Counted from the stretch's first letter, positions 21,995 through 33,439 are shown. The stretch is 64,000 bases of DNA from Schizochytrium sp. TIO01 (GCA_004764695.1 SMSO01000035.1:1920001-1984000), one strand, 5' to 3'. Program-made: numbers and translations. The notes: generated by a model from the sequence alone, not told the origin.

Positions 21995-23444
21995 TTTGTT
22001 TTGTAATCTATATTATCTGGTAAATTAATTTTGCTTCATGAAGCTTACAGGTGTTTAACGATCAGTTTCTGTTTTTGAGAAAGAACTTAGACTTGATGAT
22101 ACAACGTATCTAAGTTTTGCTTAGTTATTAAAGAAGCTGGTAATTGTTTTCATATCTGTAAATTACAGTAGTGAATTGAGTAATGACATACATTAGCCTC
22201 ATTCTTGATATAGGCTACACTCTACCCATAACCACGCACACTCCTTCATCTACCTACTACATTATTACGGGAGTCCTTCCCCTTCAGACCATAGTACGTA
22301 CTTACCTACCTAACAATATTGTCGCATCGATATCCCGAATCTATTCTATGCAGAGATCCCTGCTGCTGCTTCTGTAGCAAGAAGAGAGACGTCGCTCATT
22401 TCTAAAGTCCCATCAAACAAACTTACAAGCGCAATTACAGCTCTGGGCGCTACGAGGGATATTCGATTGTGGAAACGCCGCTAGAATTGCAAACATTTCT
22501 GTACGAGAATATGAAGCGATGGCTAGGGCACGGGGCGAGGTTAGCTTGGCATCATCGTGGTTGTTGCAAACCAGCAACGAAGTAAATAGTAGAATGATAG
22601 CCGGAGAGGCAGTGAACATTTTATACATCATTTATACATCATTTATACATCAACGATATCGTTCGAAAGCCCACAAGGTGCAGAACTTTGATACGATAGA
22701 GACTTCGCTGCTACCCCCATCAGACTATCAAAGTACCAGCACTCTTGGCTCTTGATAGAGGCACTGTAAAACACTTTTGCACAGACGTGTGTATCCTAGT
22801 TTACCCGACACTGGCACGTGTCGATTGCCTCTCCTCTCTTTCCATCTCTTGTGTGCTCCTCTATGCTGGAAATCCTTCCCCCACACCGTGTCTGCACGAC
22901 CCCTCTTGAATAAGTCCACTTTAATTCTTCCAACTCAGAAGGTTTTGCCGCCACTGGAATTTGAAGCATGTTATTACTAGCATTTGTTTCCAGTATTGAT
23001 CTGATTGAAGGTGTGAAAATATTTCCCGCAGAAGAGCTCGCGAGGGAGGGAATATAAATTTCCGAATACCCGACAGTCCACGAGCGCGAGGGAGTCCAGA
23101 CCCGGTCGGCTTGTGCGCTCAAGCCTCCCTCGCTCCTGTCGCAGTGCCTTAGCTAAGCCGCCTTGCTTCTCCCGGCATTCCATCTCTCCTTCAAGGCTCC
23201 GAATCTTGTTTAACCTCCGTGTAGCCGCTTTCTCGTTGCCTTTTTCGCAATCAGTTCGTCGAGCTTAAATTACAAATCGCACAACTCCTCTCCCTCTCCA
23301 CTCTGAGGTCTTCGCAGCTCTCTTCACACGCTTAGTCCCTAACGGAGCTCTCTGAAGCATCGCTTCTTCTCTCTACCCCTTGCCCGTTGGCGCTCTTGGT
23401 GAGCGCAGGACGCCGCGATTACCTTCAAAAGCCTCGTGCAGTCC
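21995..23444. other. Intergenic region and promoter of the first PAK-like gene
   Basis: No gene is seen. A frame from ATG 22519 is coding-like for about 25 codons only. The last 400 bp are C-rich with many CTCTC stretches and look like promoter/5' UTR of the kinase that starts at 23445. Confidence 0.5.
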
Positions 23445-25204
23445 ATGTCGGACCACATCGGCGCTCCGAAGGGCGTGCGGCGCGTGGTTCATGTGGAGTG
23501 GGATGAGGCAAACGGTACCTTCAAGGGCCTCCCCGATGTGTGGGGTTCTGCTGCTGGTGGACAGAGCCGACTTGAAACCAATTCTCGTGCCATCACCGCC
23601 ATCGGCCAGCACGTGCAACCAGCGCCTCCGTCGCGGTCTGTGAAACCTCCCAAGAAGCAGAAGAAGCAGAAACGGAGCAAGAAGTCCAAGAAGAAGAAGG
23701 GCCATGACAGTGATGATGATGAAGGGTTTTCGGTGTCTATGCCGTACCAGGTGAACCATGTTGAACACGTAAGTTCTTTGCTGAAGTTTGCTTTCTGGCG
23801 ATTGGTCTACTGAGAGCTGTTGTTATGATATCTCCATAGAAGCGGGGCACGTAATCCTTTCATGTGTAATTATGGTTAGATTGCGAACTAGCGACCCTTG
23901 GCTGAGTTAACTTTGACAGCTTGATGGGATGCGAAGTTGAATGAGACTCCGTTTAATTACGATGCGTGATGTGTTGGAGTGTTCTTGAATCTGTCCCAGG
24001 GTGTTTTGTAAGAAGAATGTTGAGAATACGGTGACTAACAGAACAAGGGGAATAACGTGTCTTACGTGTGTATGTGTTGAACTCTACAATGCTTGAAATA
24101 AATACGGTTGCTGTATGGATAATGTTATATATGTAGGTGGGAGTGGATGCAAGATCCTCGACGGGTTTTACAGGTTTGCCCGACAGATGGCGTGCACTCC
24201 TCAAGGTGTCTGGTATCAGCCGTGAAGATGTTCAAGCTCACCCTGACGAGGTCTTAGATGTCCTGAAATTCCACTTGGAGGGTCCTGCCGCTCCACCAAA
24301 GCTGCCGAGCCGTCAGACTCTGCAGCGCGACATGCTTCGTGCTGTTGAGATTGCTTCGTTCAACCCAGACAAAATCATTCGCCGCGAACGAAAGATTGGT
24401 GAAGGTGCTGGTGGTGTTGTGTACATGGGTGTGGACCTGCGTAGCAAACAAAAAGTAGCCGTCAAGGTCAGTCCAATGAGCGACCTTGAAAACATCAAAA
24501 ACGAAATTGCTATGCACGCCCTTTCAAAACATGATAATATTGTAGGCATTATTGAAACCATCTCGTGGCAGGAAGAGTTGTATATCGTTCTTGAGCTCAT
24601 GGACGGTGGTGCATTGACAGACTGCCTTGGCCGGGGTGTGACTTGGCTTGAGTCTAACATTGCATATGTGGCTCGTGAGGCCATTCAAGGTCTTGCATTT
24701 CTACACAAGAACCACCGTTTGCACCGTGATATTAAATCTGACAACATCCTTGTCGATTTCAAGGGCCGTGTAAAGCTTGCTGATTTCGGATTCAGTGTTG
24801 GTCTTACTGAAGAGGAGAACAAGCGCAAGTCTGTCGTTGGTACCCCGTACTGGATGGCTCCGGAGCTCATTCGTGGTCTAGAATATGACGCTAAAGTAGA
24901 TGTATGGTCTATGGGTATCACTGTCATTGAGTGCTGCGAAGGTGAACCCCCTCTTATTGACGAGCAGCCTCTTCGTGCCCTCCTTCTCATCACCATTCAG
25001 GCGCCACCTGTCCTGGAGCATCCGGAGAAGTGGAGCAATGAGCTAAATCACTATCTTAAGCGCTCTCTTATGACTCGTCCAGAACAGCGGCCTGATACCA
25101 CAGCTCTTCTGATGCACCCATGGTTCAGGAAGGCAGGAAATGCGACCGAGTTTGCCGAGCATGTTAAGCGCGTGCTTACGGCGAGACGGGGTGGAAACTC
25201 CTAA
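23445..25204 (+). CDS. PAK-like (STE20) protein kinase with CRIB domain, two exons
   Basis: Exons 23445-23768 and 24137-25204 join in phase 0 across a 368 bp GTAAGT...TAG intron to give 463 residues. The intron splits the CRIB domain exactly between the H and V of the core HVG. The CRIB (VSMPYQVNHVEHVG, 97-110, continued by GFTGLP and W) should bind Cdc42/Rac-type GTPases. An additional CRIB-like half element lies at 16-33 (HVEWDEANGTFKGLPDVW). A lysine-rich stretch (69-86) may bind acidic lipids. The kinase domain is at about 193-438: GEGAGG, VAVKV, HRDIKSDN, DFG and the activation segment SVVGTPYWMAPE. PAKs couple Rho GTPases to cytoskeleton and MAPK signalling. Upstream in-frame codons start at GTG, so ATG 23445 is chosen. 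A paralogue converges from the right. Confidence 0.92.
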
Positions 25205-26261
25205 GCCTGCAGGAGCATGCTGGTAGTAGGAACATGACACCTGATATAGCAGTAGTAGCAACGTTCGTTCATGTTTGCATGGTATGTAAATGACGAGCGT
25301 TCTGTTGTTTTGTGATCTTTGTACCTGTTGATTCTATGCACTTCTTCTGCACATCTCATTTGGTTTGATCCTCTCTCTCCCCATACCGTTAACCCCCGTT
25401 TCCTTATGATTTTCCTTCCCTCTTATCCTTTTCGTTCTCTCGGCCCTTATTCTGATAGCTGGGCTGACCTTTTTTAATCTTACTTTTCTTAAATTTTCGC
25501 TACCCCAACGAGCGGTCACACTCATATCGTGTCTGCTGTTGTCCTGCTCGAGGCTTACTTAATAAGCCCATTTGTATTAGGGCTCTTCATTTTCGAGGAG
25601 CCAAAAAAAGTATCGTTCGTATTCGACTCTGAAAATTTGTTATTCACTGCAAACAGAAATGCTTACGACAGTACCTCATCAGGACAGGAAAAAACAAAAA
25701 CAAAAAAAACATGATATACCTCCAATTTTTTAAAGAATGAAAAGCAAAGATTCCCGTGTGTTTTCATGAATTTTTTTTCTGATCCTTGAAGTATATTTAA
25801 AACACTCTAGCAGGTGTGTCTAATTACACTTTGACAAATCAAAGACAAAGCTACTGGCAACTTTTGTTTCTTTGTTCATTAAGTGGGAGAATTAGAATCA
25901 TTTCCACCCTCATGCCTGATGGAGCCAAAGATGGCAGCAAACATATTATTACAACTTCAGTTCTAATGGCAGAATCCGTTTTTCAAACAGTAGGAAATTA
26001 GGAAAGAAAATAGAAAAAGCACTTTAAGGTAATGTAGAACCTAATTCGAGGCTAAAGAGCGAATGGTTGTAGGTACAGTGTTCTTCCATACTACATGATA
26101 AGTGTATAAAATTGTGGCACTATGTGAGTATGAAAAAAGATGAAAAATGTCGTTCTGTGTTTGGTTGTCAATGCTTTAGTACATGTGTTATGAAAGTCAT
26201 GCGCGAGACAGATACCCTAATAAGGTAAAAACTGTTCTTCAATCTTTTGATCAACGCACGA
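25205..26261. other. Convergent gap between the two PAK-like genes
   Basis: About 1.06 kb of 3' flank, first pyrimidine-rich and then AT-rich, between two convergent paralogues. No gene is seen. Confidence 0.65.
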
Positions 26262-27740
26262 CTACCTCTTGCGACCAAGAACTGATTGTACATGCTGAGC
26301 AAAAACGTTGCGCGGTGAGGCAGTTTTGACCCAGGGGTGTAACAACAGCTGGTCAGTGGAAGCACGCTGTTCTGGGCGAATAGCAAGGCAACGTTTGAGA
26401 AAGTGCAAGAAAGCTGCACTCCACTGCTGAGGCTGCTCTACAGTTGGGGAGGGCTGAATAGTAATTAACAACAAAGCGCGAAGAGGCTGTTCGTCGATTA
26501 GAGGAGGCTCGCCATCTGCACATTCAATTGCAGTAATTCCCAAAGACCACACATCGACCTTGGAATCGTATTCAAGACCGCGGATTAGTTCTGGAGCCAT
26601 CCAGTACGGTGTTCCAACGACAGACTTGCGTTTGTTCTCCTCAGAAGTCAAAGAAACAGCAAATCCAAAGTCTGCAAGTTTGATACGGCCATCAAAGTCC
26701 ACAAGAATGTTGTCAGACTTGATATCACGGTGCAATCGATGGTGGCGATGCAGAAAGCTAAGGCCCATAAGAGCTTGCTGGCATACGTATGCGATGCATG
26801 ACTCCTTCCATTGTACACCGCGACCAAGGACATCCGTGAGTGCACCGCCGTTCATGAACTCAAGCATAATCCAAATCTCATCTTTCCAAGCCACTGTTTC
26901 TTTGTAGCCAACAATGTTCTCGTGGCTACTTAGCGCATGAAGGGCGATTTCTGACCGCAAGGTTTCAAGTTCGGAAAGAGGGGCTACCTTGACAGCAACG
27001 CGTTCCTTTGTACGCAAGTCGGTGGCAAGATAGACGGTGCCTCCAGCACCTTCGCCAAGTTTCTTCTCGCGTCGAACAATTTTGTTCGGGTCGAATGACT
27101 TGATCTCTGCTGCTTGCGCCATGTTGCGCCGCAGAGTCTGACGGCTTGGAACCTTGGGACCTGGGCCTTCGAGGTGAAATTGAATGACATCAAGCACCTC
27201 TTGAGGATGGGCGGACACCTCTTCCTTGGAAATACCACTAGCTTTAAGAAGAGCTCGCCATTTGCTTGGGAGACCGGTGAAGCCTGTTGAGGATCTTGGG
27301 TCAACACCAACGTGCTCAACGTGCTGAAAATTGTATGGCCGTCCGATTGAGATGCCATCATCACTAGCGCCGTCAGTGTTACGGTGTCTATTTTTCTTAA
27401 AGATGTTCTTATACGAAGGTTTTGCAGGAGCTACGTGGCTTCCCAGCACAGACATGGCCCTTGTAGAAGTTTCATTCTGGCTCGCTGCTTTAGGCACCAT
27501 GCTTGCCCAAACATCTGGCAAACCCTTGAACGTGCCTGTCGCTTCGTCGAATTCCACGTGTACGCATCTCAGAACATTCGTGGGTCCACTGATTTCCTCC
27601 TTGGGCTGCAAATACTGCTGTTGCGTGCTGATGAGGTTGTGAGTATTTCCAATGTTATGTCCAGGGGCGCTCGCCCCGCTAGCACCTCCCATCGAAGCAG
27701 CAGCCGCCGCCGATGCTGTTGCCGTGGGCCCCCCACTCAT
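26262..27740 (-). CDS. PAK-like (STE20) protein kinase with CRIB domain, intronless paralogue
   Basis: A continuous 492-residue frame on the minus strand. An Ala/Gly/Ser-rich N-terminus precedes a CRIB-like half element at 61-78 (HVEFDEATGTFKGLPDVW). The full CRIB is at about 130-161 (ISIGRPYNFQHVEHVG then GFTGLPSKW). The kinase domain is at about 227-470, with GEGAGG, VAVKV, HRDIKSDN, DFG and SVVGTPYWMAPE. The same order, the extra half-CRIB and near-identical blocks (HVEHVGVD.RSSTGFTGLP, LIDEQPLRALLLITIQ) show it is a duplicate of the gene at 23445-25204. It lacks that gene's CRIB intron, so either the intron was lost here or gained there. It should act downstream of a Rho-family GTPase. 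Confidence 0.92.
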   Translation of the reverse strand: MSGGPTATASAAAAASMGGASGASAPGHNIGNTHNLISTQQQYLQPKEEISGPTNVLRCVHVEFDEATGTFKGLPDVWASMVPKAASQNETSTRAMSVLGSHVAPAKPSYKNIFKKNRHRNTDGASDDGISIGRPYNFQHVEHVGVDPRSSTGFTGLPSKWRALLKASGISKEEVSAHPQEVLDVIQFHLEGPGPKVPSRQTLRRNMAQAAEIKSFDPNKIVRREKKLGEGAGGTVYLATDLRTKERVAVKVAPLSELETLRSEIALHALSSHENIVGYKETVAWKDEIWIMLEFMNGGALTDVLGRGVQWKESCIAYVCQQALMGLSFLHRHHRLHRDIKSDNILVDFDGRIKLADFGFAVSLTSEENKRKSVVGTPYWMAPELIRGLEYDSKVDVWSLGITAIECADGEPPLIDEQPLRALLLITIQPSPTVEQPQQWSAAFLHFLKRCLAIRPEQRASTDQLLLHPWVKTASPRNVFAQHVQSVLGRKR

Positions 27741-28238
27741 TTTACAATATTGCCTTTCTCTTCAATAGGACGATATTGTTTTCCCGAACAAACCTCTCGC
27801 ACGCAGGGGGTACAGTGTACTGGCGTCAATGAGATAAGGTTTTGACGACAACTAGTGCGCGAGACGGCACGTCGAATAAACTTCTTTGTTTGGGGCTCTT
27901 CACAGTCCAGCAACTCAGCTCAGAACTAACCCGAAGGAAAGGCGTTGTAGATTCAATCCAAAAGATATGATGAACGCTCCTGAGAATCTACGCACTGATA
28001 CCGTTCTGCGCGAGTCGCAGTAGCGAGCAGTAGAGTCACAAACCAGGCAGGCAGGAAGAAAGCTACAGGAGACCGACCTTTCAGTCTTGCTTGATGTGTC
28101 TGCAACTTAAACTCGCCTTTTCTGCTAGCTATTCTTCCCCGCTGCCTCACGCGCCGCGACCTCGCCTCGCGCACCTCAGCCTAGCGTTCCAGCTCCAGCG
28201 ACCAGGCCCGACCGCCCAATGTGCCACGCCGCCTCCAA

Positions 28239-28280
28239 CCTCAATCCCAACCTCAATCTCAATCTCAATCTCAATCTCAA
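28239..28280. repeat. AATCTC hexamer microsatellite
   Basis: About seven units of CAATCT, followed by an ATCA-rich stretch to about 28343. It lies upstream of the minus-strand PAK-like gene. Confidence 0.85.
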
Positions 28281-28448
28281 TTTTTGATATCCCAAAGACC
28301 GATCAATCAATCAGTCAATCAATCGATCTCCAAATCAATTAATCAAGCACTCCTACCGTTTACAATAGCCTACCCCTACGCACTTGCTATCGAGACGGTC
28401 TGGCCAGCCTGTTCCCCGCGTTCCCCCTTATTAGCCCTCTGAGGTGCT

Positions 28449-28449
28449 C

Positions 28450-28528
<79 letters not shown>
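28449..28528. repeat. TTTC tetranucleotide microsatellite
   Basis: About 20 perfect tandem copies of CTTT over 80 bp. On the minus strand it is a pure GAAA tract. Confidence 0.95.
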
Positions 28529-28559
28529 GTCCTTCGTTCTGTCTTTCTCCTCGCTAGCC

Positions 28560-28770
28560 AGCGCGCCGTCTTTCCCGCTCTCTTCGAAGACACCGCGGGG
28601 AGGGGCGAGGGAGGGCGTGGCGAGAGGCAGCCGCGGGCCGCCGCCTCGAGCGGAGGGGCCTAGCGCTGCGGCGTGGGCCGGCCGGTCTGGGCTGCCGCGT
28701 TTGTCTTCGAGGCCTCTTGCTCGGGGAGTTGGGAGTAAGAGCTCTGTCTGGGATGGCGCGACCCCTGTAT
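28560..28770. promoter_or_regulatory. GC-rich, CpG-rich island
   Basis: A short island with many CG dinucleotides (for example GCCGCGGGCCGCCGCC), sharply richer in GC than the flanks. It sits between the minus-strand kinase start and a candidate plus-strand gene, so a shared promoter is plausible. This is inferred from composition only. Confidence 0.35.
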
Positions 28771-28880
28771 TTTAATAGCCAGCACCGTGTACTAAATTCG
28801 CAGGGGAGGCGTATTTTAATTTGGTCTCTGAGTTTGGTTTGAATTGGCGGAAATATTCAAAATTTGCGACTCGGAATAAC

Positions 28881-29050
28881 TTGAATTTGAATTTGAACTT
28901 GAGTTTGAATTTGAATTTGAATTTGAATTTGAGTTTGAGTTTGAGTTTGAATTTGAATTCGAATCTGAATTTGAATTTAAATTTGAATTTGAATTTGAAT
29001 TTGAATTTGAATTCGAACTTGAACTTGAATTTGAACTTGAATTGATTGAA
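28881..29050. repeat. Imperfect TTGAAT hexamer array
   Basis: About 27 copies of a 6 bp unit (TTGAAT, with TTGAGT, TTGAAC and TCGAAT variants) over 170 bp. Because the unit is a multiple of three, it keeps long frames open on both strands that translate to Asn-Leu or Phe-Lys repeats. These are not regarded as genes. Confidence 0.95.
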
Positions 29051-29201
29051 GCTGATTGAAGTTGAACTCCAAACTGGGATCGATCTCTCGCGCTCTGCGT
29101 TTCCGTGCTTCTGTCGCACGGCGGCCGGCTCCGAGGATGGCGCTGCGGCTGCGAGGCAGCGCCGGTCGGCGGAGAGGGCGGCGAGGGGGTTTGAAGTGCT
29201 G

Positions 29202-30112
29202 ATGGCGGAGAGGAAAGTAGGTGAAACCAGGAAAAGGCGAGAACTCGATTTTACTTTTTACGAAGTACGAGTTTGAAACAAAGTCGAACTTGAAAGAAAG
29301 AAAGGAAGAAAAGATAATAATAATAATAATAATAATAATAAAGAAAGCATGGAAAACAGAATCGAAGATGCAGCGAGAACTACAAACAGCGCAACTTGAA
29401 GCGACGCGAGCTCTTGACAGCTCTGCAGAGGCCTGGACCAAGTCTGTCGACCATAGGCGAGACATTGGCAAGGCTTGCAGGAGCATCTGGGGCCCCGCTG
29501 GATTAGCTAGTGGGCTTGAGTATACCAGACGAGAGATTTAATCAGATCAGATTAGATTTCTTGACGCCATCGACGTAGGACTATTTAACATGCATTGGTA
29601 GAAGTGATGGGCGGTATCAAAAATCGTGGGTTTACATTTGGAGAAGCGAGAATGCAATTCAAGCAATTGAATGTGATGTCTTGCTGCAGAAGATACAGCT
29701 CAAGGTCTTGAAGAGACGCGCGGTCCTTCGAGGTGAACACAGCCTGGCAGGTCCAGCTTCGAGCACTCAGGACTCGGTGGCCCTTGTAGCTGGATCTATC
29801 TGAGGCGGCTGAAAAGGACTGAAGAAGAAAATTGCGTATGATGAATTACCAACAAGAAAGCCAAAAAAACCACCTTCGAAACAATCTGAAGATGAGAACC
29901 AAACGCAGAAACATCTCAAGCATCCTGAGGAGAGTGGGCCAGCCTCTTGCGAGCCGAGGCAAGAAGGCCTTGCTGGTCGGTCTCTTGATCTGGTTGGTGC
30001 GAGACGGTCAGGTAGAGGAGGAGCCAATTCACCATCCTCTGGAATGCATGTACGGCATGCGTTGAATCTTGAAGCAGATAAGCTTAGTTTGGTACATAGG
30101 CACTGCTGGTAG
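29202..30112 (+). CDS. Unrecognised multi-exon gene (tentative)
   Basis: I do not recognise the product. A likely first exon reads ATGGCGGAGAGGAAA followed by GTAGGTG (29202-29216). A second open block (29368-29519) encodes a helical, charged segment (MQRELQTAQLEATRALDSS...). A third (from about 29644) continues in phase after a 124 bp GTATAC...GAG intron with ENAIQAIECDVLLQKIQLK. The same frame runs on to a TAG at 30110-30112 as a Lys/Pro-rich tail, but it is broken by two TGA codons between 29801 and 29812, which could be a very short intron or real inactivation. The product would be a small coiled-coil protein. The GC-rich island upstream supports a promoter. Exon borders are by eye and may be wrong. 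Confidence 0.35.
29313..29342. repeat. AAT trinucleotide microsatellite
   Basis: About ten copies of AAT/ATA. It would lie in the first intron of the tentative gene at 29202-30112. Confidence 0.95.
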
Positions 30113-31664
30113 AAGATCATGAGAAAAGTGCCATTTACTTTTTGCGATTGAAAGACATATACAGGAGTAATATGCACCATATTGCCCGCCTCAAGGTCAC
30201 CAACGTTTTAGGAGGTGTAACAAGCAGAGCTAGAGAATGGGCAAGAGGCACTGCGAGGAGGACAAGCATAGGGTACCAATTAAGGCAAGAACTCTGGAGT
30301 TGGTGCGCAAGGCCGTGCGAAAACTTGGTACGAGTCGGGAAAACTCACAAGAGGTGCCCTGCGGTGACCCAAGTTGCTACGGTCAAGTGATATTGTTATC
30401 GACGTGGGCATGAAGTAGGAATTGATGATGCACTTCAACTTGTAAGGCTGATTTTCTGTTTTAAAAAAAGACAAAAGTTCAAGTTCATTTAGGCAGAAAT
30501 GCACGCCTGCAGCAACTAACTTGCCCCAATTGCGCTCAATGCGTATGTGAGACATGCATTTAAGCGGTTGAACAAAGAAAGTGGGTCTGCAGAAGAGCAT
30601 GTGTGAGCAAGAGGCGGAACAGAATTTTAGGGACAAATTTAATTCACCTTATTTGAACGCGTGCACAGGGTGGTGTATACCTTACACAAATAATTGACCG
30701 GATAGACCTCGGCCAAACAATGTTCCACGGTGAGGTCAGGATCAGAATGTCATAGGTAGGCGTTCTCTTCGTGAACGGGCCAAATTTTTTGCTTAAGTTT
30801 CTCCTACGTCCGAATGCTTTTGAGAAGTGCAAAATAAGCTTCGTTTTGCGATTTCATCTTGCCAACCCGCATGATATACTAGTATCTTTTTGTACCCTCT
30901 CTACCTAAATTTATACATAGTCTTGCAAGACCCAGCTTGCAGAATAACCTAGCTTTGGGTGAGATCCCCAGAAAGTCAGCATGCCAGTTAGCAATCTTAG
31001 AACAGAAAGAAGAACCTTGCGTGCCCAACACTCAAAGGAAAAGATAAGAAAATTAACAATTCTGGACTTCTTACTATTTTTAGTGCATTCTCCGCGCATT
31101 CATTACAAATTTATGTCACTGGTCAGGGCAAATCGAAAGTGGATTTGCGTTAACCTTTAATGCAAGGATTAAAGATGATAGTCTAAGTATTGATTTCGAT
31201 AAACAGTGACTATAATATACTCGGCTGGAAAACCGATTTTGCATAGACCAAGCTTTTGCTCCACTTTCTTCTATGAGCTCGAGACAGGTCTTGAGTTATT
31301 TTTTAATATCGTATGTCCTAGTGCTTTATAATGTTTGTTCCCATGTTGCGATCACTTCAATCCTGTGAAATAATTATCCTGTGAAATAAGTGAGGGTTTA
31401 TACCGCGCCATCACTCAGGAAACTACTCCCGGAACCTTGTATTTTTTATGCCTTATTACTCGCTACCTGCACAGATTATCTGATTGAGACATTTCGAATG
31501 ATCTTCTTTTGCTGTTCTTCTGAGGCTGTTTTGTTTTATTTCTAATAATAACATGGTAATAAAAGAACAACAATAATAATAGATAGCTTTGTCAATAAAT
31601 CAAATTCTTCGCCTGAGCAGCGGAGTTAGTTCATCGCAAGGCCTCATCTACAGGAGCCAATACT
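30113..31664. other. Intergenic spacer
   Basis: AT-rich DNA with no supported gene; it contains the promoter of the DDRGK1-like gene. Confidence 0.6.
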
Positions 31665-32603
31665 ATGGCAGCATCTGTAAATGTTGCAAGTGTTTCTCCT
31701 GTAGATGGTTGGACATTGCTTTTCACAGGTCTCGTGGGTCTGCTTGTGCTAGCATACTTTGTGCATTCCTCTACCAGAGGCCATGAAGGCGTCTCCACCT
31801 TTCGCGAGTTGCGACAAGTCCTTTTCCGTGGTGCGAGGAGGAATCAGAACCTCGAAAACGTTGCTGGTGGAGACCTTGATGGGATAGAAGATGGCGATGA
31901 CATCCTTGAAGAAGATCATGAAGTTCATGATGATCGAGACAATTTTGTTGACGAACTAGATAGCACCGATGATGATGAAGCAGAAGACGCAAATGATGGC
32001 CAAGAGCAGCACGAAAATCGAAATGCTATAGCCTTTGAAAATATGACAGAAAGGCAAATAGAAAGAGCGGAGCGTAAACGCCGTAAAAGAGAGCAACGCG
32101 AAGCTCGTGCTGAATGGCTGAGGGAACGTGAACGCCGGCGAAATGCTGAGCGAGAGGCATATTTGGATCGCCAGCGAGAACGTAATCAAGAGCGAGAGTT
32201 TGAAGAAGCCGCGGAACGGCAAGCTCAACAAGAGCAACTTCGTGAAGATGAAGCTGTATATAAGCGCTGGCGAGGCAAGATTTCCGTTGAGGCCGGTGGG
32301 GAAGATACAGATGACAATCAAGAGCGTGTGCTTGAGGAGATGATTGAGTATGTGAAAGAAAATAAAGTTGTCAGGCTAGAGGATGTAGCTGCACAGTTTA
32401 GTCTTCGAACACAAGAAGCTAAACAAAGGCTGGAGAATTTGGAGGTGCAAGGTCGCTTGTCAGGAGTATTTGATGACCGTGGAAAGTTTATTCATGTGTC
32501 ACAAAATGAATTACAAGCACTTGCAAAATACATCAAAAGGCGTGGCCGCGTGAGCATTCGTGAGCTGGCTGAAGCGCAGCTAGTAGCTGTGCTCCCAAAT
32601 TAG
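31665..32603 (+). CDS. DDRGK1: DDRGK domain-containing protein 1 (UFBP1) homologue
   Basis: An intronless 312-residue frame with a good start context. A single hydrophobic anchor (about 16-33) at the N-terminus is followed by an acidic segment (about 70-115). Next comes a long highly charged helix rich in Arg/Glu (about 128-200). The conserved C-terminal winged-helix (PCI-like) DDRGK domain follows, with RWRGKISVEAGGE, the name-giving DDRGKFIHVS at 270-279 and YIKRRGRVSIRELA. DDRGK1 sits on the ER membrane and works with the UFM1 ligase UFL1 as target and adaptor in UFMylation and ER-phagy. Length and layout match animal and plant homologues. It shows that this organism keeps a UFM1 pathway. 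The next gene converges on it. Confidence 0.93.
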   Translation: MAASVNVASVSPVDGWTLLFTGLVGLLVLAYFVHSSTRGHEGVSTFRELRQVLFRGARRNQNLENVAGGDLDGIEDGDDILEEDHEVHDDRDNFVDELDSTDDDEAEDANDGQEQHENRNAIAFENMTERQIERAERKRRKREQREARAEWLRERERRRNAEREAYLDRQRERNQEREFEEAAERQAQQEQLREDEAVYKRWRGKISVEAGGEDTDDNQERVLEEMIEYVKENKVVRLEDVAAQFSLRTQEAKQRLENLEVQGRLSGVFDDRGKFIHVSQNELQALAKYIKRRGRVSIRELAEAQLVAVLPN

Positions 32604-33439
32604 TTAATGAGCTGACCAGCTTCCCTGTCCTCCGAGCTGCCACTAGACGATTATTTATAGTAAACTATGAAATAGTGCTTACTTTCGTCTGCGTATGAAT
32701 CTTTGGGTGACATGATTCATCGCACTCTGTTGAAATAGGTAGCTTTATAATTCACGGTAAAGTTTGCGATAATTTATATTTCTAAAAAAAGTAATTTATC
32801 AAATCGGCGCGGTGTGGTGATTTATTCTGTCAGTTATTTCGTTTGTTGTTGATCTAATTTAACTCAAATCAAACGAATACGCGGGAAATAGATATCCTGA
32901 ATTAGGTATTCTGCTATCGAGAAGGCCTTAAAGGGTGCATGCAAATTTGGTAAGGGAGGGAGATGGTCAAGCCTATATCTGCGTAATGGTAAAACACGAA
33001 AACATTCGTTTTTTGAAGAACCGAAATATCTACCAGCATATGTAAGTAAAAGGTCATCTGCCAATAGATATGGACCCCCACTTCGCTGGATGCATGTCAA
33101 AGAGCTTCGTAAATATTTGACCTGTATGAAGCCCTTAGCCTAAGCTGACCTCTTTTACAGTTGAGTGTGGTGTAATCTTTGAGGACTTTTCATCAGACAA
33201 CCAAATATACGGGATTGTTGATAAACATACTCAAAGAACATTGTTCATTTCAGTAGCTCAGGCGACATTGTGCGTTTTTCGCACCCTCAGCGATATTCGT
33301 ATTTAGTCTTCATTCTCATATTGTTTTCGTCACTCTTGAACTTGCAGTGTCCAGCATCAACCGCAAGGGAAACGGATTGTTAATTTTTCTAATATATGAA
33401 CAACGGCTTCAGCCAGATGATTTCTAGCTATTTTGCAGT
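32604..33439. other. Convergent 3' intergenic gap
   Basis: AT-rich 3' flank shared by DDRGK1 and the JTB-like gene. No gene is seen. Confidence 0.65.

Noticed and set aside
27945-27975. A tRNA-like T-arm string (GATTCAATCC)
   Set aside because: No matching acceptor, D-arm or anticodon stem could be folded around it. Similar checks elsewhere also gave no tRNA.
28387-28593. Glu-Arg-Lys-Lys repeat frame on minus
   Set aside because: Translation of the TTTC microsatellite.
28772-29119. Phe-Lys repeat protein on minus and Asn-Leu repeat protein on plus
   Set aside because: Both are translations of the TTGAAT hexamer array, open in every strand by arithmetic, not by selection.
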